Origin: a virus
Strand: one strand, 5' to 3'
Length of the DNA: 20,142 nt
Virus record (IMG/VR): IMGVR_UViG_3300032116_001649
Location: 1-20,142 of that record
The stretch's first letter is position 1, and every line of letters begins with the position of its first letter. The position numbers and the translations under genes were made by a program. Under the pieces are notes generated by a model, which was given only the letters and a program-made list of their open reading frames with translations, was not told where the DNA came from and ran no database searches. This document shows, piece after piece, positions 7,440 to 15,600 of the stretch.

Positions 7440-7657
7440 TACATGCCGCCAAACATTCCACGCTTAGGCATAGCCTTCTTTACTGCCTTCTTTGTTGTCT
7501 TCTTAGCCATCTTCTTCTTAGCAACTTTTTTGACTGCCTTCTTCTTGGCACCCATTGTCATTGCCTTTTCTTCCATACCTTCAGCCTTAGCGTACATCTT
7601 TGCCGCCTTCTTACCTGCTGGTGTGTATGGGAACTTCTTATCTCCGACCATTGGCAT
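7439..7657 (-). CDS. Lysine/alanine-rich histone-H1-like basic protein
   Basis: This 72-residue protein starts MPMVGDKKFPYTPAGKKAAK. It contains 22 Lys and one Arg against four acidic residues, for a net charge near +19. The second half is a run of Lys-Ala-Lys blocks (KKKAVKKVAKKKMAKKTTKK), the composition of histone H1 tails and bacterial HU-type tails. The N-terminal VGDKKFPYTPAGKKAA pattern recurs in small phage proteins. Such a protein probably binds DNA. A virion-packaged DNA-condensing role is possible, but only composition supports it. TAATG junctions on both sides tie its translation to its neighbours. Confidence 0.75.
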   Translation of the reverse strand: MPMVGDKKFPYTPAGKKAAKMYAKAEGMEEKAMTMGAKKKAVKKVAKKKMAKKTTKKAVKKAMPKRGMFGGM

Positions 7658-7971
7658 TATATTGCTCCTGCTTCTTTAAGTGTTGCTACCGATTTTTTAT
7701 TAATGAACTTAGCACTAGTCATATCATTTGCATCATATGGCTTGCCCATTGCTTCAGAAGCAGTAACAGCACGCTGAACCGCAGCCATGCTAGTACCTTC
7801 TGGTTGAATACCTTGTGCTCTAGCAGCACGATAAGCATTCAATTCTCCATCCCATTTCTTATTGCTCATAGCCTTTTGAGAGGATGAATCTCCTGGGCTA
7901 AGTTGTAAACCAATTACTTTGCAACCAAAGCAACCTTCAACATCTTCTGGATGGTCTTCTCTATGTTTCAT
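7657..7971 (-). CDS. Small protein with HxxxH...CFGC putative metal site
   Basis: This 104-residue protein begins MKHREDHPEDVEGCFGCKVI. The motif VEGCFGCK near the N-terminus is one I associate with small proteins of actinobacteriophage structural regions. His3, His7, Cys14 and Cys17 are spaced so that they could bind a metal such as zinc. The rest is helical and moderately basic (WDGELNAYRAARAQGIQPEG, then SAKFINKKSVATLKEAG). It is coupled to both neighbours, through ATGA upstream and TAATG downstream. Function is unknown. It may be a capsid-associated or DNA-binding protein. Confidence 0.78.
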   Translation of the reverse strand: MKHREDHPEDVEGCFGCKVIGLQLSPGDSSSQKAMSNKKWDGELNAYRAARAQGIQPEGTSMAAVQRAVTASEAMGKPYDANDMTSAKFINKKSVATLKEAGAI

Positions 7972-8222
7972 ACCGTCTCCACTGTGTAACCCACAGCCTC
8001 AAGGGCTGCTTTCTCAGCAGCATCTACTTCATAGGAGTAACCACCAATGTAGGCTACATCGGCAGCAACTACTTCTTCGTGTGAAGGAAATCTAATCTCT
8101 GTATAAACAGCACCGTTTTTTAGAACGCTGATTCCTTTAGGGATTTTAATTCTAGAAAACAGTGGATGGTATTCGCCATCCATCTCTTCAAGAATTGTTG
8201 GTGTTGTAAAAATGTAAGCCAT
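7968..8222 (-). CDS. Conserved small actinophage protein (MAYIFTTPTIL), function unknown
   Basis: I place the start at the ATG at 8222, giving 84 residues beginning MAYIFTTPTILEEMDGEYHP. A GGGAG sequence lies five bases upstream, whereas the TTG at 8234 has no such support and would overlap that binding site. The protein looks like a compact mixed alpha/beta domain. It has SRIKIPKGISVLKNGAVYTE, then FPSHEEVVAADVAYIGGYSY, then a C-terminal helix AEKAALEAVG. I recognise the pattern from small proteins encoded just after capsid genes in actinobacteriophages. A head-completion or capsid-associated role would fit its place but is unproven. The stop overlaps the next start as ATGA. Confidence 0.8.
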   Translation of the reverse strand: MAYIFTTPTILEEMDGEYHPLFSRIKIPKGISVLKNGAVYTEIRFPSHEEVVAADVAYIGGYSYEVDAAEKAALEAVGYTVETV

Positions 8223-8246
8223 TATCTCTCCCAATCTTTTTACTGA

Positions 8247-8272
8247 TAGGCAGGGGCCGAAGCCCCTACCTA
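8247..8272 (-). terminator. Stable UUCG stem-loop just after the capsid gene (terminator-like or mRNA-stabilising)
   Basis: Minus-strand RNA reads UAGGUAGGGGC-UUCG-GCCCCUGCCUA. This forms an 11-base-pair stem closed by the very stable C(UUCG)G tetraloop. It sits 15 bases after the capsid stop codon and 24 bases before the next start. One pair is U-G in this RNA but would be an A-C mismatch in plus-strand RNA, so the structure is built for the minus strand. No U-tract follows (next bases UCAGUAAAAAG), so it is not a standard intrinsic terminator. A partial attenuator, 3' end protector or processing site that raises capsid mRNA over downstream genes fits better. Confidence 0.75.
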
Positions 8273-8287
8273 CCCGTCTAAATACTG

Positions 8288-9289
8288 TTAGACTGTTGGA
8301 CGGCCTGATGCCGCTGTTTCGATACGAACCAATGCTGGTGTACGGTATAGAGACCAGTTAATGATTCCGTACCAACCGACTGGGTTGAAACGGTTAAAGC
8401 GGTCCTGGACCACTCCAACTTCCATTCCTGGTTCCTTCCATACAGCCTCAGCAAGTGCCTGTGCACCAACTACGTATGTGTTGTACACACGTGTCTGTGA
8501 TGTGCTTGAGCCTGTTCCTGACTGTGAGTTTGTGCAGTTTGCACTCTCAATAAAGCGAACGCCTTCCCATGAGCCAGTCTCTCCACCGTATAGTGGTGCA
8601 GCATTCTGGTACTCATGTGGAGTACGCCATACGTTGTTACCTGTCTCTGTGCGTAGGTCAGCAGAAACTTCTGGGTGGATATACGCAACGTACATTCCAG
8701 CAGCCTTGTACTGAACTCCAGCAGCACGCATCTTTGTAACAGCGGTGCGGATAGCAGCAGACTTCATTGTGTCTGCTGGTGCGATTGTGTTCTTAGCAGC
8801 AACTGTGCCAACACCATCGTAAACGTTTGATACTGCGCCTGAACCGCCAGCAACACGAACAATGTTCGCGCCTGCGTCCAACTTAGCAACTACTGCTGCA
8901 TCAAGTGTCTTTGTCATGTTGAAGCCAACTGCGTTAGCAACCCATGGGTCAATGTTTGCTAGTGACATCAAGTTAATCTTCTTAACTGGAAGTACTGAGC
9001 GACCTAGTTCTAGTTGTGCAATGTCTAGGTATGTTGTTGCTGGTAGTGCTACTGAGTCTGGGTCAACTGTCTCATTGAGTGTTGCGCCTGCTACAGTAGT
9101 ATCAGCGATATCTGTGTTGAACTGGAAACGGATTGAAGAACCGTTATGTGTTAGGGAGCCGACCTTCTTGTCTGCGATTTCGCGGAACTTTGGAAGGATA
9201 CGAAGATTAGTCTCGATAAGTTTATCGTAGGCTAATGTTACAAGATTGCTTCCTAATCCAGAGGACGTGGTTGTAAAGACATCTGCCAT
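8288..9289 (-). CDS. Major capsid protein, N4-gp56-like HK97 fold
   Basis: This 333-residue protein starts MADVFTTTSSGLGSNLVTLA. It matches the general pattern of N4-gp56-family capsid proteins. There is an N-terminal segment with LAYDKLIETNLRILPKFREIA, then a GSSIRFQFNTDIADTT strand region. ATLNETVDPDSVALPATTY follows where the family has its LtEG..P motif. Further on come an HPEVSADLR segment, GSWEGVRFIES, and a C-terminal GWYGIINWSLYRTPALVRIE. Length is within the family range. There is no obvious long N-terminal delta domain, which fits use of a separate scaffold. The gene directly follows the scaffold and is followed by a strong RNA hairpin. It forms the icosahedral shell. Confidence 0.88.
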   Translation of the reverse strand: MADVFTTTSSGLGSNLVTLAYDKLIETNLRILPKFREIADKKVGSLTHNGSSIRFQFNTDIADTTVAGATLNETVDPDSVALPATTYLDIAQLELGRSVLPVKKINLMSLANIDPWVANAVGFNMTKTLDAAVVAKLDAGANIVRVAGGSGAVSNVYDGVGTVAAKNTIAPADTMKSAAIRTAVTKMRAAGVQYKAAGMYVAYIHPEVSADLRTETGNNVWRTPHEYQNAAPLYGGETGSWEGVRFIESANCTNSQSGTGSSTSQTRVYNTYVVGAQALAEAVWKEPGMEVGVVQDRFNRFNPVGWYGIINWSLYRTPALVRIETAASGRPTV

Positions 9290-9328
9290 TTGGCTCTGTC
9301 CTACCTTTCTGGTTTAGTTGGTTACGAA

Positions 9329-9814
9329 TTAACCAAGGTTTTTAATGATTGACATAATCTCTTCTTCAGAAGTTGCATTAGCGATTGCTCGCTCAAGGTC
9401 TTCTGAATAAGCAGGAGTGTCAGCCGATTGAGTTACAGAATCCTGTTGCTGTAAAGCACGTAGGTTTTCTGTATCAACTGGCTTTTCTTGATGAGGCGTG
9501 TACCCAATTAAGTCACCATTCTCAATGAGCCAGTTTGAAACTGCGTCTTCATTGATAGTGTCTAAGTCCTTAAGGACAAGACGGGCAGCCTTCGTGTTCA
9601 CTCCCTTTGATTCTAGGATTTCTCTAACTGTTCGCTCATTAGATTCTTGAGAGAACTTCGCTAGTTGTTCTTCAAGTTCTTTAATGCGCTTTTCATCGGC
9701 TCGTTTGGCTTTGCGGAGGTTAGCGATACCATCATCGCCATACGAGTTTTGAGAACGATTTGATTCGCTCCCTAGATTGTCGTTATCGTCTTCCCAGTAT
9801 TGTTCGTTGCTCAT
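9329..9814 (-). CDS. Capsid scaffolding protein
   Basis: This 161-residue protein lies 39 bases upstream of the major capsid gene, the standard place for a scaffold. The first 30 residues are acidic and polar (MSNEQYWEDDNDNLGSES). Residues 31-67 form a charged coiled-coil helix (KRADEKRIKELEEQLAKF). The middle holds a short helical segment (KAARLVLKDLDTINEDAVSN), and the C-terminus ends in a helix of the type EDLERAIANATSEEEIMSI. Scaffolds of this form guide assembly of the capsid shell and then leave or are degraded. The ribosome-binding region reads GAAGGGTGA upstream of the ATG at 9814. The proteasome-like peptidase encoded upstream is a plausible enzyme for its removal, but nothing in the sequence proves this. 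Confidence 0.85.
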   Translation of the reverse strand: MSNEQYWEDDNDNLGSESNRSQNSYGDDGIANLRKAKRADEKRIKELEEQLAKFSQESNERTVREILESKGVNTKAARLVLKDLDTINEDAVSNWLIENGDLIGYTPHQEKPVDTENLRALQQQDSVTQSADTPAYSEDLERAIANATSEEEIMSIIKNLG

Positions 9815-9932
9815 GCAACATCACCCTTCTATAGTTGTTAGTTTGTAGACCACAGTTCCATTCGGGGAAATGGGCTGGCTTCTACTACCAGACTTTTACG
9901 CCTGACGGGGCTGGTGGGTCCGCCTAGGGAAT
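9815..9932 (-). promoter_or_regulatory. 118-base untranslated leader before scaffold/capsid genes, two small hairpins
   Basis: This is the longest gap between genes in the window and lies immediately upstream of the scaffold and major capsid genes. Read as minus-strand RNA it holds two small adjacent hairpins. One is CUGGU-loop-GCCAG (9875-9891). The other is CCAUUU-CCCC-GAAUGG (9858-9873). Each contains a G-U pair that would be a C-A mismatch in plus-strand RNA. A TATAGA hexamer lies just upstream of the GAAGGGTGA ribosome-binding region, but with no good -35 box, so I do not call a defined promoter. It may be a leader that sets capsid expression. Confidence 0.4.
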
Positions 9933-11378
9933 TTAAAATGCGCTAGATTTACCGCTACCTAGTGCGCCACGGGATAGACCCGATGTACCACTAAATGAAC
10001 CGATTTCTTTTTCGGCTAGTTTTAACCGCTTGCGCTTAGCAGATTCAAGTTGCTTAAAGACTTCTTCTTCTGCTGTTCCTTGTGTGTAGTTAATTCCTTC
10101 TTCGTCATAAATCTGACCAAGTTTTGTAGTTGTAGGAAGCACACCACTAATTGCTTGATAACCCTCTTGTGCTCTTTCTTTTGTTACTCCTAGTTGGGCT
10201 AGGGCGGTAGCACGGGCAACATCTGTAACTAAACCTTGACCAAGTGCGGCAGCACCAATCTCAGCAGAGGTAACTTTTTCCTGCAACTTAGGTAGGTTTT
10301 CTTTAGGATTAAGAAAATACTTAACTAAATCTGTATCTGTAATGTTATAAAAAGCATTCAAGGTATTCTTAATTGCTGGGTCAGAATTATTAACACGAGT
10401 TACTACTGTGTCAATTCTGTCCTTAAACTCAACCGCTGAAATGTCATTACCAATAATGTCAGCCATAGCAGATGTTTTAATCTTTCGGTCAATACCAAAG
10501 TAATTCTGTAGGCCATAGGCACGAAGGGTTTGTGAGTATGAATCCTCTAATGCTAGATATTCAGCCTCTGACAAAACGTTAAGTCCAGAAGCACGGCGGG
10601 TTTCATTACCCTTAAATCGGGTTATATAGGCACTAGTCTTACGTAGTTCTACTGCAGCCTGATTAGAGCCTAAGCCTGCTTCCATAAACTTTTTAATTTC
10701 AGGCACTAATTCTTCTAGCCCAAAATCTTTAAATGTATTTTCTAAGATAGAGTAAGCATCTTCATCTACTGTAGACTTATATTTATTTCCAGATGGAACA
10801 AGTATCTTAGTAGTACCATCAGAGTAAACACCAACAATATTTCCATACTCATCTTTTTCAGTAGAAACTAAAGTTATATTATTAGTATTACCATTTCCAT
10901 TATTATTGTTGTTATTATTGTTATTGTTGTTATTGTCGTCACTAACAAGGGTTCCGCCACTCGCGGGTGTATAAACTAATGGCCTAATAATACGATATTC
11001 GCCTTTACCGCCAGCACCAGTACGAACAAACTGTACTGTAAAGCCTTGAGCAACTTGCTCATCTGTAAGGGTTGGTTGTTCCTGTGCTTTGTAAGCAGCA
11101 GTTACTCTTTTGTTAAACTCAGTGTTACTTTCACCTTTAAACTTTTTCATTGCATCTGGGTTAATAGCACCAAGTTCTGCTGCTGTATTTTCTAAATTAG
11201 AAATACTTGTCTTTGTCTTAGCAATTTGGTTTTCTACTTGTTCAAGAAATGTGGCTGGTCTTGATGCGGCATTTGCTTTTGACATTGCTCTAGTTCTTGC
11301 TTTTTCTGCAGCATCAGAAGCATCAATAGTTGGTGTTGGTGCTTTGTAATTAGGAAAAATATCTCTATCTCTTGCCAT
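9933..11378 (-). CDS. Candidate internal virion protein with poly-asparagine linker
   Basis: This 481-residue protein starts MARDRDIFPNYKAPTPT. The N-terminal 100 residues are helical and charged. A linker around residues 148-168 contains twelve consecutive Asn residues followed by GNGNTNN, separating the N-terminal part from a helical C-terminal domain at about residues 211-450. That domain includes FKDFGLEELVPEIKKFMEAG, then TSAYITRFKGNETRR, then SEAEYLALEDSYSQTLRAYG. I recognise the pattern as a recurrent domain in large structural proteins of aquatic and actinobacterial phages, without a defined activity. The extreme C-terminus is Gly/Ser-rich (SGTSGLSRGALGSGKSSAF). It is the last of three large coupled genes and is followed by a 118-base gap before the scaffold. 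A virion-internal role is inferred. Confidence 0.62.
   Translation of the reverse strand: MARDRDIFPNYKAPTPTIDASDAAEKARTRAMSKANAASRPATFLEQVENQIAKTKTSISNLENTAAELGAINPDAMKKFKGESNTEFNKRVTAAYKAQEQPTLTDEQVAQGFTVQFVRTGAGGKGEYRIIRPLVYTPASGGTLVSDDNNNNNNNNNNNNGNGNTNNITLVSTEKDEYGNIVGVYSDGTTKILVPSGNKYKSTVDEDAYSILENTFKDFGLEELVPEIKKFMEAGLGSNQAAVELRKTSAYITRFKGNETRRASGLNVLSEAEYLALEDSYSQTLRAYGLQNYFGIDRKIKTSAMADIIGNDISAVEFKDRIDTVVTRVNNSDPAIKNTLNAFYNITDTDLVKYFLNPKENLPKLQEKVTSAEIGAAALGQGLVTDVARATALAQLGVTKERAQEGYQAISGVLPTTTKLGQIYDEEGINYTQGTAEEEVFKQLESAKRKRLKLAEKEIGSFSGTSGLSRGALGSGKSSAF
10899..10934 (-). repeat. AAT/AAC trinucleotide run encoding twelve asparagines
   Basis: Twelve consecutive Asn codons (mixed AAT and AAC on the coding strand) form a simple-sequence tract inside the 481-residue virion protein. 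Two Asp codons precede it and Gly/Asn/Thr codons follow. It encodes a flexible linker. The alternation of AAT and AAC means the run is not a perfect microsatellite. Confidence 0.95.
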
Positions 11379-12694
11379 TATGCCATTACTCCAAACATAC
11401 GTAGAATGTCTAATGCATAACCAGATGCTTCTTCTTTAGCACCAGATGATTTTAGCCATAGTGGTTTTGTCTTTGGATTAGTACGAAGAAGTTTTTCATA
11501 ATCATTTAAACTCATTACACTACCTTGTGACTTACCAGATGCATCCTTATTATCAAGGGCTAACTGAATGTCTTCATCAAAAATGCTAACTGAATTATCT
11601 GCAATACCTAGTAACTTACCCTTATAGTATGCAAACTGATTGGCAATGTCAGATACTTTAATACCTTCGTCAATTAGGTTAGAAAGATTAGAGTAACGAG
11701 CCTTTGCTAGTGTGCGAATCTTTGCCTTCTGCTGGTCTAGTTGTCCAGTTGTTAACGTCCCACCAACTGTCATACCTTCTAGAACATCATTAAGAATCTC
11801 TTGTGTTGTTCGAGCAACACCATAGGCTGATGCATATTCTTTAAGCGTTGTTACGCTTTGGGCAATCTTTCCAGTACCTTCTGTAATCTTTTCCAAAGGA
11901 GTACCAATTACAGATGGCTTTAGAATAGAAGCCTTAATTCGATAGTAATCTTCCTCTGTCAATAATGTGCTAGTTGTTGTAGCAGTAGTTCCACTAACTT
12001 TTGACTTACGGCTGGCATTTTTTTCTGCTAACTGAACAGCATTAAAGTACTTAATCTTTTCTTCATCTGTCGCATTGCGACCCAACATATCAAAAAGAAA
12101 CTCATCAATATCTTGGTCTGCTTCAGCCTTAGGAGTAGATACTTTTTCAGTATCAATATTTGCTCCACCTGTATAAGAAGCCTTGCCAGATAACCAACTA
12201 CCATAAACAGAAAAGTCTGTCTGACCATTAATTGTAAAGCGTTGAACTTGTTCAACACCAAACTCATTAGCAGATTTTAAAATAGCACCATTAAGGCCAG
12301 ATTCAGAGCGACTAACATAGTCGCGTTCTGTCATGTAACCACGTTCGTAAAGTCCTTTACGTAGTGATTCTTGATTCTTTCCATATGCAGACTTAACTTT
12401 AGATATAGCCTCAGAACCATCAATAATTCTGAATGTTCCATTTGATGCTACATCTAAATAGACTACTTGAAATTCACCAGTTGGTCTATTGTTTACATCA
12501 AGGATTGCTTTCTGTAAAACTAAATTACCATACTGGTCAAGTGCTGCTTTAATGTCACCAGTTGTTCCAAAGCGGTCAATAAAGGCTGCGTTCTTAGCAT
12601 CTAACTGTGCTTTTGCTTTTGCTGCAGCAGCATTACGTGCTGCTTGAGTAGCGGCTGCTTTAGCCCGTGCTGCGTCTGGTCCTATATCTACCAC
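11378..12694 (-). CDS. Candidate internal virion protein, about 438 residues
   Basis: I place the start at a GTG at 12694, giving VDIGPDAARAKAAATQ at the N-terminus. The upstream transcript reads AGAAAGG seven bases before this GTG, and the giant gene stops four bases earlier (12699). An earlier GTG at 12718 would add eight residues inside the giant gene and lacks a comparable binding site. Residues 5-35 are an Ala/Lys-rich helix. A segment around residues 190-230 (FLFDMLGRNATDEEKIKYF) and the region from about residue 278 to the end (LKEYASAYGV, then ILRMFGVMA) resemble helical domains I have seen in large virion proteins of actinobacterial and aquatic phages. The gene ends in a TAATG junction with the next one. 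It probably works with its two large neighbours as virion-internal or ejection proteins. Function is inferred. Confidence 0.62.
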   Translation of the reverse strand: MVDIGPDAARAKAAATQAARNAAAAKAKAQLDAKNAAFIDRFGTTGDIKAALDQYGNLVLQKAILDVNNRPTGEFQVVYLDVASNGTFRIIDGSEAISKVKSAYGKNQESLRKGLYERGYMTERDYVSRSESGLNGAILKSANEFGVEQVQRFTINGQTDFSVYGSWLSGKASYTGGANIDTEKVSTPKAEADQDIDEFLFDMLGRNATDEEKIKYFNAVQLAEKNASRKSKVSGTTATTTSTLLTEEDYYRIKASILKPSVIGTPLEKITEGTGKIAQSVTTLKEYASAYGVARTTQEILNDVLEGMTVGGTLTTGQLDQQKAKIRTLAKARYSNLSNLIDEGIKVSDIANQFAYYKGKLLGIADNSVSIFDEDIQLALDNKDASGKSQGSVMSLNDYEKLLRTNPKTKPLWLKSSGAKEEASGYALDILRMFGVMA

Positions 12695-12698
12695 TAGA

Positions 12699-15600
12699 TT
12701 ACCTTTCTGGTGATGCACTCACTACGTTACGGGCGTAGGAGTTCAAGATTGGCGTGAAAATCAAACGGTTTGCTTCACGGATTTCAAAGTTCGACTTGGA
12801 TAAATCAAACAGTAATTGCGCTAGTTCTTCTTTCGATGCTGCTTTCTTGTCCTGATAATCATAAGCATTCTTAGCGTATGGATTCTCATTAAAGTCAATA
12901 AAGCCACGAACCTTTTGGATAACCAACTGCATTGAAGCACGGGTATCTCTAGCAATAGGAGACTTAGGTGCATTAACTGCATCTGCCAAAACATTAAGTT
13001 GCTTCTTTAAAGTACCACGATTATCTGGGCTATTAATTGCTTCTTCTAGTGATGGATTTGAGTACATCAATAGTTGTCTATTACGTTCATACTGAGAAGC
13101 AATTGCTTTACGAGTACTGTAGTCTGCTACTTTAGAAAGGTCTTCCTTTTCCTGCTTAACATAGGCAAAGTATTCTTCCTTGTCAGCCTGAGTTTGAATC
13201 TTTTCTAGATACTCTAGCAACCCAATTTCATTGACAAGTTCTTCTGCTTCCATAAATGTATAAATATCTGGATTATATTCACCAACCTTTGGTGCGAATA
13301 GGTATCCAATTTCTTTATATGTATCTACAAAGTCACGGTTCTTTTGAACCCAATTTTTTAGGTTATCTGTTTTGTTAATAAATACCTGCATCGCTTTTGT
13401 GTTGCGAGGTACTATGTATGCTAACTTCTTGGGATTCTTTCCAACGAAAGTTGCCAATGCTAATCCAAACGGGTCTGTCACATCTGGGCCAGCATTACGT
13501 AGAATGCCATCATATATATCCCAGAATGAAGACTTAAAACTACTGATACCAGTCTCCTTAATAAAGTCTGGTAAACCAGCAGTATCCTTAAGTGTTGGAT
13601 AAGCAGGATTTAAATTACCTAAAATAAACTGTGCACCAATAATGCTATTTGAACTTACTCTTAAAGCACGTAGGTATTCTTTCTTCTCTTGAGTTGTTGC
13701 ATTCTCTGGAAGGGTATAACCAAATGCTTGGTGATAAGCCATTGCCTGCATAACGGTACTTGTCTTTACACGGCTTGATTCCTGGTCAACTGCAACACCC
13801 CATAAACCAGAAGCAAACATAGGCATTGCAATCTTAATTGCTTCGCCTAAATCTGTGTTTTTACCAATATGGCCCATTGCAAACATGTCTAACTTATCTG
13901 CTGCCCAGTTAGTATAAGGAGATAGTTTATCTCTGAACGGAACTAATGGCAGTTCTCGCAAAAAAGCCTTAGCAGTTAGAATGGCCATTGCCGCTTGTGG
14001 TCCAGCAAAGGCTGGAGCACCAGCATCTGGTGCAAAAGATGGGTTAACTAAACGCCATTTAAGAGCATACTGTGTTGCAGTTGGCATCTTAAGGTTTTCA
14101 TTACCAGTTAGTTTTGCAAGAACTGGATTGATTGCATTGTTAATAATTACATCTGTTGGGAAGACAACATAGTCATCTCCCTTTTCATCTGTATAAACCG
14201 AACCTGCTGATTCCAATCCCATGTGTAGTAATCGCATACGATACAGAGCACGTAATGGTTGTTTGGTGTACATACGGAACATACGACGTTGGAAGTCTTC
14301 TGTTGCACGAACGAATCGTCCAAGGTGACGGATAGAGATAGCAAAGGAAGAGCGAATGTTAGGGTTATCCACATACTCAAGGACTGCATTTGATGCTTGT
14401 TGAACAGCAATCTCTGAAGTTTGCTTTTCTGCTAGAAGTCTTGCCCGTTCTTGAGCCAATTCTGGCTTCATGAATGGGTCGCTCTCTAACATAGCATTCT
14501 TGTGGCGAGTAATAAGCATTCTTTCATAAGGCTTTAACTGTCTAAATGCTTTATCTACTGCAACCTTTAATGCTGGCAAACGGAAGAATCCCGTAACCTG
14601 ATGGTCCATAAGTTCCATAATTGCGTTTGGAAACTTATCCATCATTTCGCCAAATGTCTGTACTTCTTTTAATCCATCAAGGTCAATTGATTTACGATTA
14701 ATCATGATGTCAGAGTTAATATAATCTGTGATAGGACGGAAGCCTACAGTAGCATTATTGTATTCATCCCAACTTAAACTTGCTACAGCCTTAGACCATG
14801 TATTACTATAGCCACGACCTAACTTATCTTCAACTTTAATTACTTCTTTTTCTCTTGCAGCAATTAAATCGTACAGTCCTTTGTTATAAGAGTTTACAGT
14901 TGCACTACCATGGAACACATACCGCATATCAGCAAGCATGTCATCTACTAGCATCTTAGCAATCTCTGGGTCTGTATAACCCTTTTGGCGTAGGCCAATA
15001 ACCTGTGAAAATGGTCGTAATGCTAAGTCTGTTATCTTTTCATTTGAACTTGTATAGGCACCAAGGGACTCATCATAATAAACTTCCATAAGTCCAAGCA
15101 CTTCTTTTTGTGCCATCTGGACATCGTTTTTTGTTCTTAACGCATTGTGTCTAAAGAATGCAGATACTGGACTAAAGTAACGACCTTCTGTAATTTTGTA
15201 TTCATTAAAGCCAAAACGGATATTAAACAAGCGCCACATAGATACGCCAGTTTCCATTTCAGATAACTTTTGCACCTCACGTGGGGTCCACTTTGTGCCA
15301 ATTTCTGCACCGTGTTCCTTTAAGAATAGGCTAAATGAATCTAACCCAAAGGTTGATTCAAAGAAATCTGGAGTAACTTTGCCACCAAGAATAGACTTAG
15401 CAGACATAGAATTAATTACTGCTCCACCAAAATTAGGTTGATGACGCATAACCTTTTTAAGATTAGTCCAAGACTCTGTTCCAACAACGCTTGGATAAAT
15501 GTCTTCAGCAACTGAAATAAGTGCTTCTCTAATTTCTAGATTAGAAATTTCAGACATTGGTACATCAACATCAAGTCTTTCTTCTAATGCTTTCTTAATG

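Noticed and set aside
8470-8727. Minus-strand frame inside the capsid gene
   Set aside because: It overlaps the well-supported capsid protein in another frame and has no recognisable sequence or start signal.
12028-12267. 79-codon minus-strand frame inside the 438-residue gene
   Set aside because: It is a shifted reading of a real gene, hydrophobic by codon shift, with no binding site.
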